Source: Actinoallomurus iriomotensis (GTDB lineage: Bacteria > Actinomycetota > Actinomycetes > Streptosporangiales > Streptosporangiaceae). From it: a stretch of DNA of 64,000 nucleotides. Shown piece by piece: positions 19,370 to 29,121 of this stretch. A model generated the notes under the pieces. That model had not been told where the DNA came from and searched no databases. It saw only the letters and a list, made by a program, of their open reading frames with translations. A program made the translations under genes and the position numbers. The stretch covers positions 273,898 through 337,897 of the forward strand of contig NZ_BSTJ01000001.1 of the NCBI RefSeq assembly GCF_030269445.1, in the 5' to 3' direction. How positions within the stretch are numbered: position 1 is the first letter of the stretch; the number at the start of each line of letters is the position of its first letter.

Positions 19370-20503
19370 TCAGTTCTCCCTTCGAGACGGTGCCGGCCGG
19401 TCGCGTACCGTCGCGGTGATCCGCAGGTCCGGCCCGATCGTGGTGACGTCGTCGATGTCGAGGTGGTACGCCTCCGCGAGCGTCGCGATCCCGGCGTCGC
19501 CGAGGGCGGCGGTCCCGGCGCCGAGCAGCGCCGGCGCCAGGTAGGCGACGACGCGGTCGACCAGGCCCGCGGCCAGGAACCCTCCGGCCAGGGACGGACC
19601 GCCTTCGAGGAGCACGGAGACGATCTCGCGTTCGGTCAGCTCCGCGAGCAGGGCGGACAGGTCCAGGCCGGGTCCGCGCCGGGAGCGCGGCACCCGTACG
19701 ACGGCGGTGGTGGACTCCAGGGCGGACGCGTCGGTGTCGTCGGCGACCGCGACCAGCGTCGGCGCCGCGTCGTCCAGGACGCGGCTGTCCAGGGGTGTAC
19801 GGGCGCGGGCGTCGGCGACGACGCGCAGCGGGCGGCGATGGGTGCGCAGGTGGTCGTGCGGTTCGAAGCCGCGCACGGTGAGACGGGGATCGTCGGCCAG
19901 TACGGTGCCGGACCCGGCGATGATCGCGTCGACGCGTGCGCGCAGGCGGTGGACGTCCTCCCGCGCGGAGGCCCCGGTGATCCACTGGCTGGTGCCGTCG
20001 GCCGCGGCCGACCGGCCGTCCAGAGTGGCGGCGAACTTCCAGGTCACGTGGGGTCGGCGCAGGCGGGCATGGGTGAGCCATTCGGCGTTGACCCGCTCGG
20101 CCTCGGCGGCGAGGAGCCCGGACTCGACGGACAGACCGGCCTCGGCGAGCCGCCGCCCGCCGCCCTGGGCCTGGTCGCTGGGGTCGCCGACGGCGTACAC
20201 GACCCGGCGCAGACCGGCGGCCAGGATGGCCCGGCTGCAGGGCCCGGTGCGTCCCTGATGATCGCAGGGTTCGAGGGTGACGAGGAGCGTGCCGCCCCGC
20301 GCGCGGTCCCCGGCCTCGCGGAGCGCGACGACCTCGGCGTGCGGACCGCCCGCGTACGCGTGGAAGCCCCGTCCCACGGGCGCTCCGTCGGCGTCGAGCA
20401 CGACGCATCCGACGACGGGGTTGGGACTGGTCTCACCGAGCGCACGCGCCGCCAGCGCGATCGCGTCGCGCATCGCCGTCTCTTCCGCGGAAGATGCGGT
20501 CAC
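19370..20503 (-). CDS. ribD: Bifunctional pyrimidine deaminase/reductase
   Basis: The 377-residue protein has the zinc deaminase motif GGPHAEVVAL with PCDHQGRTGPC in the N-terminal domain, and the reductase domain with WKFAATLDGRSAA and VLLEGGPSLAGGFL. It performs the second and third steps of the riboflavin pathway. The GTG start at 20503 is preceded by AGGAGG. It is the first gene of the rib operon, downstream of the FMN riboswitch. Confidence 0.94.
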   Translation of the reverse strand: MTASSAEETAMRDAIALAARALGETSPNPVVGCVVLDADGAPVGRGFHAYAGGPHAEVVALREAGDRARGGTLLVTLEPCDHQGRTGPCSRAILAAGLRRVVYAVGDPSDQAQGGGRRLAEAGLSVESGLLAAEAERVNAEWLTHARLRRPHVTWKFAATLDGRSAAADGTSQWITGASAREDVHRLRARVDAIIAGSGTVLADDPRLTVRGFEPHDHLRTHRRPLRVVADARARTPLDSRVLDDAAPTLVAVADDTDASALESTTAVVRVPRSRRGPGLDLSALLAELTEREIVSVLLEGGPSLAGGFLAAGLVDRVVAYLAPALLGAGTAALGDAGIATLAEAYHLDIDDVTTIGPDLRITATVRDRPAPSRREN

Positions 20504-20586
20504 CCCGGGCCTCCTGATCCAGGCTCCGGGATGTGACGGCGTGATGGTGCCGACGCCACTACCGTGCCCCGCACAGGGCACGGCCG

Positions 20587-20712
20587 CGCGCTGCCTCCCA
20601 TCCGGACTTTGACCGTCGGTCCCGGAATTCCACCGGGTCAACCGGCCGATGGTTTCGGCCGGGTCGCGGACTGTAACCGCCGGTTCGGAATTTCACCGAC
20701 CCCGGAGCACGC
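20587..20712 (-). promoter_or_regulatory. FMN riboswitch (RFN element)
   Basis: The minus strand carries the conserved RFN blocks in order: GGGGTCGGTGAAATTCC, GCGGTTACAGTCCGC, GGTGGAATTCCGGGACCGAC, GGTCAAAGTCCGGATGGGAG. These fold into the FMN-binding aptamer. It lies 84 bp before ribD. The segment between aptamer and ribD contains a GC-rich inverted region that can serve as expression platform. FMN excess should switch the rib operon off. Confidence 0.95.
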
Positions 20713-20849
20713 TGATGAACACTCCCAACCAGTGTGCCACGCGAGACATTCCCCGCGTTGTGTGAGGAAGAGCACGTTGACGCCCCACCCTCCGAACCCA
20801 GCGCCAGGTCCTCGCACGTGACCGCTTGACCGCAACTGCCGATCGGTGT

Positions 20850-21584
20850 TCAGCGACATCCGCACAGTGCCGCCACGCCCTTGACCACCGTGAGCGCGGC
20901 GCCCGCCATGGCCAAGGCGATCACGGCGGTGCGGCCCCGCGCCGGCGAGAAGCGCCCGGCCAGGCGGTTCCCGGTGAGAACACCGACGGTCAGTCCCGCC
21001 GCGACCGTCGCCCATTCGGCCGCGGCCATCGACGGCCGGCCGCCCTTGGCGGCCAGCGACGCGACGCCAAGGACTCCGAACACCAGCTGGGCCGTTGCCG
21101 CGAACCGGTGCTGCGCCCAGCCGGAGGACACCGCGTACAGCGCGACCGCCGGCCCGCCCGCGCCGACGGTCGCGTTGAGGAAGCCCGATCCGATTCCGGC
21201 GGCCACCGCCCCCGGTGTGCCGCGCAGCACCCGCGCCCTCTCGCTGGCCACGACGGCGACCAGGGCGCACAGGATGAGCACGCCGACGACGACGGCCAGC
21301 GGCGGTGCCGGCAGGGTCCTCGCCATCCAGGCCCCGGCCGCCACGGCCGGCAGCGCGGGGCCGATGAGCAGCGCGGCCCGGCGCGGGTCCACGTCCCGCC
21401 AGACCTGCGTCAGGACGACGAAGGCGGTGAGGACGGCGCAGGCGTTGACCACCAGGACGCCGTCGAACGGACCCAGGAGCAGCACCAGGTACGGCGAGGT
21501 CACGAGCGAGAAGCCGAGCCCGGTGATCCGCTGAGCCGCCGCGCCGACGAACACGACCAGCCCGAGTCCGATCGCCTGGATCAT
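20850..21584 (-). CDS. TauE/SafE (TSUP) family membrane transporter
   Basis: The 244-residue protein is almost entirely hydrophobic with about eight membrane segments and the two TSUP signature regions, near GAAAQRITGLGFSLVTSPYL and GIGSGFLNATVGAGGPAVAL. Such proteins export or import sulfite, sulfoacetate or other organic anions. The ATG has GGAGG upstream. No neighbouring gene indicates the substrate. It is divergent from the metallo-beta-lactamase gene. Confidence 0.87.
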   Translation of the reverse strand: MIQAIGLGLVVFVGAAAQRITGLGFSLVTSPYLVLLLGPFDGVLVVNACAVLTAFVVLTQVWRDVDPRRAALLIGPALPAVAAGAWMARTLPAPPLAVVVGVLILCALVAVVASERARVLRGTPGAVAAGIGSGFLNATVGAGGPAVALYAVSSGWAQHRFAATAQLVFGVLGVASLAAKGGRPSMAAAEWATVAAGLTVGVLTGNRLAGRFSPARGRTAVIALAMAGAALTVVKGVAALCGCR

Positions 21585-21738
21585 CTCCCCGCCTCCCCTC
21601 GACGCCGACCGTACGGGACGCGCCGCGGCGAAGAGTAATGAGATTCACCGGTCCCAGCCGTGGTGCCCGGAGCGGGAAGTCCGGTATAGATCGAATGACG
21701 TTCTAAAACCGCACGCCGGAAAGCCGAGGACCGAACCG

Positions 21739-22758
21739 ATGTCGCAGCGATCTGAGTGGATCGAGCCTGGAGCGTTCCAGGTCGCCCCTGGAGTCCACCG
21801 GATACCGCTGCCGCTGCCCACAGACGGCCTCCGGGCGGTCAACGTCTACGCGATCGAGGACGACGAGGGCCTCGTGCTGATCGACGGCGGCTGGTCGCTG
21901 GAGGAGTCGCGGCGGCAGCTGGAGACCTCGCTCAAGGAGATCGGGTTCGGGCTCGCCGACATCAGCCGTTTCCTGGTCACCCACGTCCACCGGGACCACT
22001 ACACGCAGGCGGTCGCGGTACGCCGGGAGTTCGGCACGCGGGTGAGCCTGGGCATCGGCGAGCGCCCCACCCTCGAACTGCTGACCGCCGCGGGGCCGAC
22101 CGACCGCTCCCCTCAGCTGGAGCAACTGAACGCCTGCGGCGCGGCGCCCCTCATCGAACGGCTGCGGGCGGTGTGGAAGGAAGGCGGGCACAACCCGTCC
22201 GAATGGGCCATGCCGGACGACTGGATCGAGGGGCGGATCCCGGTGCCGCTGACCGGCCGCGAGCTGCTGGCCGTGCCGACGCCCGGCCACACGCGGGGTC
22301 ACCTGGTCTTCGCGGACCTGACCGCCGGGCTGCTGTTCGCCGGCGACCACGTGCTGCCGCACATCACCCCGTCGATCGGCTTCGAGAGCGCGCCGGAGGC
22401 CTCACCGCTCGGCTCCTACCTCGCGTCGCTCAAGCTCGTACGTGAGCTGCCCGACCTGCGGCTGCTGCCGGCGCACGGACCGGTCACCGATAGCGTGCAC
22501 TCCCGCGTCGACGCGTTGCTGGACCACCACGCCGAGCGCCTGGACGCCTGCGCCGCGGCGGTCGCCGCCGGGGCGGGCACGGCGTACGAGACGGCCCGCG
22601 CGCTGACCTGGACCCGGCGAGGACGCCACTTCGACGAGCTGGACATGTTCAACCAGATGCTGGCGACCACCGAGACCCGCGCCCACCTGGAGGTCCTGGT
22701 CACCCAGGGCCGCCTGAGGAGCCACGTCGAGGACGGCGCCTCCGTCTACGCCCCCTGA
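21739..22758 (+). CDS. Metallo-beta-lactamase fold hydrolase
   Basis: The 339-residue protein has the MBL zinc-binding motif [10 protein letters not shown], the second histidine in [12 protein letters not shown], and the bridging aspartate in FAGDHVLPH. The C-terminal helical region is typical of MBL proteins with an added winged-helix-like domain. Substrate not predictable. Its 3' end overlaps the convergent rpe gene by 13 bp. A TATAGAT at 21685-21691 could be its -10 region. Confidence 0.9.
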   Translation: MSQRSEWIEPGAFQVAPGVHRIPLPLPTDGLRAVNVYAIEDDEGLVLIDGGWSLEESRRQLETSLKEIGFGLADISRFLVTHVHRDHYTQAVAVRREFGTRVSLGIGERPTLELLTAAGPTDRSPQLEQLNACGAAPLIERLRAVWKEGGHNPSEWAMPDDWIEGRIPVPLTGRELLAVPTPGHTRGHLVFADLTAGLLFAGDHVLPHITPSIGFESAPEASPLGSYLASLKLVRELPDLRLLPAHGPVTDSVHSRVDALLDHHAERLDACAAAVAAGAGTAYETARALTWTRRGRHFDELDMFNQMLATTETRAHLEVLVTQGRLRSHVEDGASVYAP

Positions 22759-23417
22759 CGGGACGCCCGGGTCGCCTGGGCGCGCAGCGAGCGGACCGCC
22801 TCGGCCGGGTCGTCGGCGGAGTACACGGCCGAGCCGGCCACGAACACGTCGGCGCCCGCCTCCGCGCAGCGCTCGATGGTCTCGGTGTTCACTCCCCCGT
22901 CGACCTGGAGCCACACGTCGAGGTCCCGGCCCTTGATGAGGTCGCGGGCTCGGCTGATCTTCGGCAGCACGACGTCGAGGAACGGCTGGCCGCCGAAGCC
23001 CGGCTCGACCGTCATCACGAGCAGCATGTCGATCTCGGCGAGCAGGTCGGCGTACGGCTCCACGGCCGTGCCCGGGTTGAGCGCCAGACCGGCGCGGGCG
23101 CCGGCGGAGCGGATCTCCCGCAGCGTGCGGATCGGGGCGCTCGCCGCCTCGGCGTGGATGGTGACGCTGGCCGCCCCCGCCTCGGCGTAGCCGGGCGCCC
23201 ACCGGTCGGGGTCCTCGATCATGAGGTGGCAGTCCACCGGAAGGGGCGTCGCCTTGAGCAGCGCCTCGACCACCGGCAGGCCGAGGGTGAGGTTGGGCAC
23301 GAAGTGGTTGTCCATCACGTCGACGTGGATCCAGTCGGCGTCGGCGACCGCCGCGACCTCGTCGGCGAGCCGGGCGAAGTCGGCGGACAGAATGCTGGGA
23401 GCGATTTGCACGGCCAT
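22746..23417 (-). CDS. rpe: Ribulose-phosphate 3-epimerase
   Basis: The 223-residue TIM-barrel protein has the family motifs [50 protein letters not shown] and WLQVDGGVN. It interconverts ribulose-5-phosphate and xylulose-5-phosphate in the pentose phosphate pathway. The start MAVQIAPS was chosen because upstream codons do not look like the family. It commonly follows rsmB in actinomycetes; here accessory genes (23.5-29 kb) separate them. Confidence 0.96.
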   Translation of the reverse strand: MAVQIAPSILSADFARLADEVAAVADADWIHVDVMDNHFVPNLTLGLPVVEALLKATPLPVDCHLMIEDPDRWAPGYAEAGAASVTIHAEAASAPIRTLREIRSAGARAGLALNPGTAVEPYADLLAEIDMLLVMTVEPGFGGQPFLDVVLPKISRARDLIKGRDLDVWLQVDGGVNTETIERCAEAGADVFVAGSAVYSADDPAEAVRSLRAQATRASRQGA

Positions 23418-23501
23418 GATGCGGTCAAGTGTAGGGACGCCCCGCACGCCGCGCACCAGGCCTTCGGACGGCCTCGGGAGAACCGCCCGTCCGTCACCGG
23501 C

Positions 23502-24170
23502 TCAGCCGGGCTTGACCGCCGAGAAGCACGCCAGCGCTCCGGTGGCCGTGACGTCCGCGGACTCCAGCCCGGCGTCGTCCAGCCAGCCTCGCAGGTCGGC
23601 GAGACTCCCGGGCCGGCCGAAGTCGCCGCGCGACCGCAGGAGCGCGATGAGGAGGTCCTGCCGGCGGCCGGCCCCGGTCACGAGCGCGCTGCCCCGCAGC
23701 ACGCCGCCGGGCCGCAGCACCCGGGCCATCTCGGTCACCGCGCCGGCCGGGTCGGGCAGGCAGTGCAGCCCGTTGTAGGTGAGGCAGCGGTCGAACGACC
23801 CGTCGGCGAACGGCAGCCGGTCCACGCTCACCCCCGCGAACGCGGCGTCCAGTCCACGGCGGCGTGCCTCCGCGCGGGCCCGGCCGAGCATGAGACGTGA
23901 CAGGTCCGCCGCGACATACCGCAGGCCGGCGCCGCGCGGCACGCCGCGGAACGCCACTCCGCCCCCGCACGGCACGTCGAGCACGACGGCGCCCGGCGGC
24001 AGCCGCCCCGCCTCGGCGAAGGAGTCGTAGAGGGGGCGCATGTCGGCGCCCCACAGCAGCCGGCCGCCCAGCCGGGCGATCGGCTCGTGTTCGGCCCCGA
24101 AGTCGTAGACGGCCGGGACCAGGCGGCCTCTCCGCCAGTGCCGGTGGAGCCGATCGGCCGCGCCGCTCAC
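23502..24170 (-). CDS. Class I SAM-dependent methyltransferase
   Basis: The 222-residue protein carries the SAM-binding motifs VVLDVPCGGGVAFRG, YVAADLSRLML and, later, LPFADGSFDRCLTYNGLHCL and ARVLRPGGVL, typical of UbiE/Methyltransf_11 proteins. The GTG at 24170 has AAGGAGGG upstream. The substrate is unknown. It follows a LysR gene by 26 bp on the same strand. Confidence 0.88.
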   Translation of the reverse strand: MSGAADRLHRHWRRGRLVPAVYDFGAEHEPIARLGGRLLWGADMRPLYDSFAEAGRLPPGAVVLDVPCGGGVAFRGVPRGAGLRYVAADLSRLMLGRARAEARRRGLDAAFAGVSVDRLPFADGSFDRCLTYNGLHCLPDPAGAVTEMARVLRPGGVLRGSALVTGAGRRQDLLIALLRSRGDFGRPGSLADLRGWLDDAGLESADVTATGALACFSAVKPG

Positions 24171-24196
24171 ACCGCGCCCTCCTTCGGCCCCGAAGC

Positions 24197-25147
24197 TTAC
24201 GAATCGCCGTCCTTGGGCGCACGCTCCCGCATGCCGCCCGCCGACATGACGTCGATCTCGGCCACGGCGTCCCGCAGCGCCTCGAGCGTAACCGCGACCG
24301 ACGGCCGGCGCACGCTCGCCGTACGGGCGACGGCGTACACGTAGCGGGTCAGCGATCCGGGCAGTTCGCGTGCCGCGATGCCCGGCACCGCGGCGGTCAG
24401 CGCCAGGCTGGGCACGGCCGCGATCCCGACGCCGCGCGCGACCAGGCCGAGGATCGTGCCGAGCCCCTCGAACTCCCACGGCATCGGCGGCGCGCCGCCG
24501 ACGTCGGCGAGCAGGCGGTCGAATGCCTGGCGTGACGGCTCGCCCGCCGGCGCCGCGAGCCAGGGCTCGTCACGCAGCCGCCACAGGTCGATCTCGCGGC
24601 CGGGATCGGCGGCCCAGTGGCCGGACGGCACGACGAGCACGAGCGGGTCGTGCAGGAGCAGCGAGAAGCGCAGGCTGCCGCCCCCACGCGTGGGAAGCCG
24701 CCCGGTCCAGTCGTCGACCAGCGCGAGGTCGACCTCTCCGGAGCGCACCTGCCGCAGCCCGTCGCCCGGCCGCGTCTGGCGCAGCTGGAAGGTGAGGCCC
24801 TCGTGGCGGCGCAGGCTGTGCGCGAGGGCGGGCGCGAACGCCACCGCGGCCGTGGGGAACGCCGTGAGCACGATCTGCCCGGTCGGCTCCGCCTCGGACA
24901 GGTCGGCCTCGGCGAACTCGATCATCCGCAGGATGCGGTCGGCATGGTCGGACAGCCGCCGGCCCGCGTCGGTGAGCTCGGCGCTGCGCGCCGTGCGGTC
25001 GAGCAGTGTGGTGCCGACCTCGCGTTCGAGCACGGCGAGTTGCTGTGAGACGGCGGACGGCGTGTAACCGAGGGCCTTGGCGGTCGCCGCGATGCTGCCG
25101 CGGTCGGCGAACTCCCGCAGCAGCCGCAGCCGTCGTACATCGAGCAT
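24197..25147 (-). CDS. LysR-family transcriptional regulator
   Basis: The 316-residue protein has the LysR winged helix at its N-terminus (RLRLLREFADRGSIAATAKA, then LGYTPSAVSQQLAVLEREVG) and a periplasmic-binding-protein-like effector domain. It is transcribed divergently from the aminotransferase gene at 25270, the classic LysR arrangement, so that gene is the likely target. A TAAG-N5-CTTA palindrome touches its start codon. Confidence 0.92.
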   Translation of the reverse strand: MLDVRRLRLLREFADRGSIAATAKALGYTPSAVSQQLAVLEREVGTTLLDRTARSAELTDAGRRLSDHADRILRMIEFAEADLSEAEPTGQIVLTAFPTAAVAFAPALAHSLRRHEGLTFQLRQTRPGDGLRQVRSGEVDLALVDDWTGRLPTRGGGSLRFSLLLHDPLVLVVPSGHWAADPGREIDLWRLRDEPWLAAPAGEPSRQAFDRLLADVGGAPPMPWEFEGLGTILGLVARGVGIAAVPSLALTAAVPGIAARELPGSLTRYVYAVARTASVRRPSVAVTLEALRDAVAEIDVMSAGGMRERAPKDGDS

Positions 25148-25159
25148 AAGTTCAGCTTA
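25147..25159. promoter_or_regulatory. T-N11-A palindrome, likely LysR operator
   Basis: TAAGTTCAGCTTA is an inverted repeat with the T-N11-A form recognised by LysR proteins. It lies at the divergent boundary of lysR and the aminotransferase and abuts the lysR ATG, so it could mediate autoregulation. Confidence 0.5.
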
Positions 25160-25269
25160 CGCCCGGCAGCGGAAAGCCTCGCTTGTACTGATGCACCGTT
25201 CCACCACACCATGGAGACGTACGGCCGCGCGCAGGTCAACCAGCCAGAAGAGCTCCTTGGAGTGAACTC

Positions 25270-26541
25270 ATGTCAGTCGCCATCTCCGCGACTCTCGCCG
25301 CCAACGAGGCCCTCGACCACAGACGCCGCATCGGGCTGCCGGTGCTGCCCCTCGCCTTCGGAGAGGCGGGCCTGCCCGTCCTGCCGTCGCTGGAGCGGCA
25401 GCTCGGCACCGCCGCCGGGCGTGGCGCGTACGGTCCCGTCGCCGGCAGCCCCGACCTCCGCACCGCCGCCGCGGGTTACTGGCACCGCCGCGGCCTGCCG
25501 GCCGACCCGGGCCTGATCGTCGCGGGCCCCGGCAGCAAGCCGCTCCTGTACGGCCTGCTGCTCGCCATCGGCGGAGGCGTCGTCGTGCCCCGCCCGAGCT
25601 GGGTGAGCTACGCCGCCCAGACCCGTCTCATGGGCGCCGAACCGATCTTCGTCGAGACGCCTCCCGGTGAGGGCGGCGTGCCCGACCCGGACGCGCTGCG
25701 GGCCGCCGTCACGCTCGAACGCGCGGCGGGGCGCCCGGTGAGCTGCCTCGTCGTCACGCTCCCCGACAACCCCACCGGCACGCTGGCCCGGCCGGAGACG
25801 GTGCGGCGCATGTGCGAGGCCGCCCGCGAGCTCGACCTGATCATCATCGCCGACCAGATCTACCGCGACCTGCTCTTCGACCAGCACACCGACTTCCCGT
25901 GCCCGACGCGGTACGCCCCCGAGCGCACCGTCATCACGACCGCGCTGAGCAAGAACCTCGCCCTCGGCGGCTGGCGCATCGGCGTGGCCCTGCTGCCCGA
26001 GGCGCTCAGCGGGCTGCGCGACCGGCTCGCCGGCGTGGCCAGCGAGATCTGGTCCAGCACGTCCGGCCCGACGCAGCAGGCCGCGGCGTACGCCTTCGCC
26101 GAGCCACCGGAGGTCGTCGAACGCGTCGCGGCCAGCCGGCGGCTGCATGAGACCGTCGCACGCGCCATGGCGGAGCGCTTCACCGCCGCCGGCGCGCGGG
26201 TGCCGCGTCCTCAGGGCGGCTTCTACCTGTACCCCGACTTCGAGGACCTTCGCGAGACGCTCGGCGTGGAAACGTCGGCCGAGCTCGCGGCGCTCCTCCT
26301 CGACCGGTACGGCGTCGGCGTCCTGCCGGGCAGCGCCTTCGGCGACGCGCCGGAGGCCCTGCGCCTCCGGGTGGCCACCAGCCTGCTCTACGGCGAGACC
26401 GACGAGCAGCGGCTCACCGCCCTCACGTCCCCGGACCCGGCCGGACTGCCGTGGATCGCCGCCGCCCTCGACCGCACGACCGAGGTGCTCACCGATCTGA
26501 CCGCCTCCGCCTGCGAGGAACGGGTCGCCGTCACCGCCTGA
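25270..26541 (+). CDS. PLP-dependent class I/II aminotransferase
   Basis: The 423-residue protein has the fold-type I aminotransferase elements: LIVAGPGSKPLLYGLLLAI, LPDNPTGTLA, IIIADQIYRDLLFD and the PLP lysine in TTALSKNLALGGWRIG. It transfers an amino group between an amino acid and a keto acid; the exact substrate cannot be read. The ATG follows TTGGAG. The gene ends at a strong hairpin and is divergent from a LysR regulator. Confidence 0.9.
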   Translation: MSVAISATLAANEALDHRRRIGLPVLPLAFGEAGLPVLPSLERQLGTAAGRGAYGPVAGSPDLRTAAAGYWHRRGLPADPGLIVAGPGSKPLLYGLLLAIGGGVVVPRPSWVSYAAQTRLMGAEPIFVETPPGEGGVPDPDALRAAVTLERAAGRPVSCLVVTLPDNPTGTLARPETVRRMCEAARELDLIIIADQIYRDLLFDQHTDFPCPTRYAPERTVITTALSKNLALGGWRIGVALLPEALSGLRDRLAGVASEIWSSTSGPTQQAAAYAFAEPPEVVERVAASRRLHETVARAMAERFTAAGARVPRPQGGFYLYPDFEDLRETLGVETSAELAALLLDRYGVGVLPGSAFGDAPEALRLRVATSLLYGETDEQRLTALTSPDPAGLPWIAAALDRTTEVLTDLTASACEERVAVTA

Positions 26542-26549
26542 GCGACCGC

Positions 26550-26600
26550 CTCGCGAGGACCCCCGCCACGGGCGATGCCGCCGGTGGGGGTCCTCGCGAG
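26550..26600 (+). terminator. Strong hairpin terminator after the aminotransferase
   Basis: CTCGCGAGGACCCCCGCC pairs with GGTGGGGGTCCTCGCGAG (18 bp, one wobble) around a 15-nt loop, starting 9 nt after the stop codon. There is no U-tract. Confidence 0.8.
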
Positions 26601-26714
26601 AACGTGGTCCTGTGTAGGCGACATAGGTTTTGGTCACTGCGTGAAGCTTGCTGTGTGGGCGCGGTCATGGGGTATTTGTCCGCAGACCGCTGATTGGTGG
26701 TTCGGTAAGAGCGG

Positions 26715-27270
26715 TTGAGCGACCGGCGTCATGTGACGCTGCCCCGGCTGGGCACGATCCGTACGAGCGAGTCCACCCGTGAACTCGCCCGGCGTCCGGA
26801 GCGTGGTACCGGCCGGATCATGGCGGCCACCGTGCGGTACGAGGGTGGGCGGGGGCTGGTGTCCTTCACCTGCGAGGTCCAGCGGGCCGGCCGAACGTGT
26901 CCCCGCACGCCCTGCCGCCGTGGTGGGGGTGGACCTCGGGGTGAAGGATCTCGCGGTGCTGTCCACCGGTGATGGCCCGTGCGGTGGCCGATGTCGGTGT
27001 GGGCGAGGTACGGCGGCAGCTGGTCTACAAGACCACCTGGAACGGCGGGCGGCTGGTCGTGGCCGACCACTGGTTCCCCCCAGCAAGACCTGCTCGGGTT
27101 GCGGCGATACGGAAAACGCCCCCCGGTAGACCGGGCGGGACGGCATCGGCCGTTCCGGTGGAACCGGTGTAAGACCCACCCCAGGTGGGCCCTCGGCACT
27201 GAAGCGGGAACCCCGGAAACGGGGAACGCCGGACCGCAAGGCCACGGCTGCCTGACAAGTGCGCCACACG
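26715..27270 (+). pseudogene. Decayed TnpB (IS605/OrfB) transposon remnant
   Basis: Pieces of a TnpB protein appear in three frames. Frame of 26715: PRLGTIRTSESTRELARRPE and ATVRYEGGRGLVSFTCEVQ. Another frame: VVGVDLGVKDLAVLSTGDG (RuvC-I). A third: ADVGVGEVRRQLVYKTTWNG, then SKTCSGCGDTENA (zinc finger). The N-terminal third and roughly 110 codons between RuvC-I and the final RuvC segment are missing, and at least three frameshifts are present, so it is not functional. No intact TnpA or clear element ends are seen. Confidence 0.8.
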
Positions 27271-27309
27271 CGATCACATTTCAGGTAACGGTTCTGGCAT
27301 CCTGGAGCG

Positions 27310-28128
27310 ATGGCCGACAAGCTCAGGGTCGAGCTCACCGGTGTCCCCCAGACGCTGCTGTGGAACCTCTACCACCGCGCCGCCGAGGCCCGCCGGCCCG
27401 ACGGCCTCCTGGACGACCCCAGGGCGGTCGAGCTGGTCGACGCGATCGACTTCCCCTTCGAGCGGTTCGGCGAGCCGGCGATGGCGCAGTGGCACGCGCT
27501 GCGGGTGCTGTGCTTCGACCGCGCGGTCCGCCGGTTCATGACGGCGCACCCCGGCGGCACGGTGGTCGCGCTCGGCGAGGGGCTGGAGACGCAGTTCTGG
27601 CGCGTCGACGACGGCCGGGTGCGCTGGCTGACCGTCGACCTGCCGGAGACGGTCGAGGTGCGCCGGCGACTGCTCCCGGACGACCCGCCGCGCCGCCGTA
27701 CGCTCGCCGGATCCGCGCTCGACCTCGCCTGGACGGACGAGGTGGACGCGGACGAGGGCGTGCTGATCTCGACGCAGGGGCTGCTGATGTACCTGCAGCC
27801 GGACGAGGTGCGGTCGCTGATCGCCGCGTGCGCCGAGCGCTTCCCCGGCGGCACGCTGGTCTTCGACGCGGTCCCCCACTTCATGGCCGAGCGCAGCCGG
27901 CGGGGCGGGATGAACCCCGGTGCCGCCTACCAGGCGCCGGCCTGGCACTGGAGCCTCGACCCGGGTGAGCATCGGAAGGTGCTGGAGTACTCCCCGAAGA
28001 TCTCCGGCGTCCGCGACCTGCCCTACCCGCGCGGCCGCGGCCTGCTGACGATCGCCCCGCTGGTCGGCCGCATCCCGCTCATCCGCAAGCTCCGCATGCC
28101 GATCGTCGAGGTCCGCTTCGCGGCGTGA
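27310..28128 (+). CDS. TcmP-like O-methyltransferase family protein
   Basis: The 272-residue protein fits the TcmP/leucine carboxyl methyltransferase family (PF04072 type): VPQTLLWNLYHRAAEARRP at the N-terminus, GGTVVALGEGLETQFWR as SAM-binding motif, WLTVDLPETVEVRRRLLP and STQGLLMYLQPDEV. Members methylate polyketides or are uncharacterised SAM enzymes. An imperfect GGAG lies before the ATG. It stands alone between the TnpB remnant and a decayed transporter gene. Confidence 0.87.
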   Translation: MADKLRVELTGVPQTLLWNLYHRAAEARRPDGLLDDPRAVELVDAIDFPFERFGEPAMAQWHALRVLCFDRAVRRFMTAHPGGTVVALGEGLETQFWRVDDGRVRWLTVDLPETVEVRRRLLPDDPPRRRTLAGSALDLAWTDEVDADEGVLISTQGLLMYLQPDEVRSLIAACAERFPGGTLVFDAVPHFMAERSRRGGMNPGAAYQAPAWHWSLDPGEHRKVLEYSPKISGVRDLPYPRGRGLLTIAPLVGRIPLIRKLRMPIVEVRFAA

Positions 28129-28140
28129 GACCCGGCCGGA

Positions 28141-28591
28141 TCAGCCGACGCCCGCCATCGGCGCACGCGCCGCGGGGCGCTCGCCGCCCGCGCGCCGGAA
28201 GGAGTGCCAGGACAGCACGGTGGCGGTGGCGAGAACGGCCCCGCTGATCAGGAAGATGTTCTGGATGCCCAACGCGGCGCCCGCGAGACCGGAGAAGGTC
28301 ATGGCGAGTACGGAGACGGTACTCGGCACGATCGACATCAGTCCCATCAGGGCGTTGTCCACCTCCGTCTGTGTCAGCGCCCCGATCCCCGTCTGGATCG
28401 CGACGGTGAGGAGACCGAACACGAGGTAGGCCGCCGGCAGGCCCGCCACGGTCGTGGTCCAGGCGAGGGAGGCGATCAGTGCCGCCAGCGCTGTCCACGA
28501 CGTACGGCGTCAGCAGCACGGCCATCGGGCTCAGGGTGAAGGTGAGGGCGCTGAACACCAGCAGGAGTATTCGGGCACGGGTGAACGCCAT
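28141..28591 (-). pseudogene. MFS transporter remnant with internal deletion and frameshift
   Basis: The start (MAFTRARILLLVFSALTFT) is an intact first membrane segment, but after about 32 codons the frame shifts near 28496 and continues in another frame with LAGAALGIQNIFLISGAVL and similar hydrophobic segments of the C-terminal part. The two parts add up to far less than the roughly 400 residues of an MFS permease, so most of the middle is deleted. It is next to a TetR-type remnant, suggesting a former regulator-efflux pair. Confidence 0.75.
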
Positions 28592-28637
28592 GGGGCACCT
28601 CTCGGGGGTGGGAGGAACGCGATGGTGACGAGTGGTG

Positions 28638-29072
28638 TTACGTCGCCAGGCCGTGCAGGAGAAGATCGGCCGGCCCATCGGTGCTGACGCTGGCGGGTCC
28701 GGCGTCCCAGCCTCCGCCGCGGCCGAGTGCCATCACGATCGCGAGGACGAGCGTGGCGGCGTCCTCCGGGGACCCGCGCAACGTGTCCGCGTCGGCCTCG
28801 AAGGTCGCGACGACCGCGGCATGAAGACTCTGGTAGGAGGCGGTGCGGCCGTCCGAGAGGCGCCTGCGCTCCTCGTCGGACAGCGACTCCTGCCGGCGTG
28901 GCCGCGCGGCGCCCGCGAGACTGACCGCGTTCACCACCGCTCCGGTCCGTTCCGCCTGGGCGCGCAGGACCTCGATCAGCGCGACCAGACGGTCCCGCAG
29001 CGGCAGGGACGGTTCGATCGCGGCCAGCTCCCGCACCGTGTGGTGCGGGTCGGTCACCTCCGTGCGAACCAC
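28638..29072 (-). pseudogene. Truncated TetR-type regulator lacking its DNA-binding domain
   Basis: The 144-residue open frame resembles the C-terminal ligand-binding half of a TetR regulator (helical, LRDRLVALIEVLRAQAERTG, ATLVLAIVMALGRGGG), but no helix-turn-helix precedes it; an in-frame stop lies 12 nt upstream of the GTG. It adjoins the decayed MFS gene. It could still be translated, but not as a normal repressor. The family assignment is moderate. Confidence 0.55.
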
Positions 29073-29121
29073 GATCGGCGGTCAGCAGGTCAAGATTCGC
29101 GGAAGAACGAGAGAACGAGCG

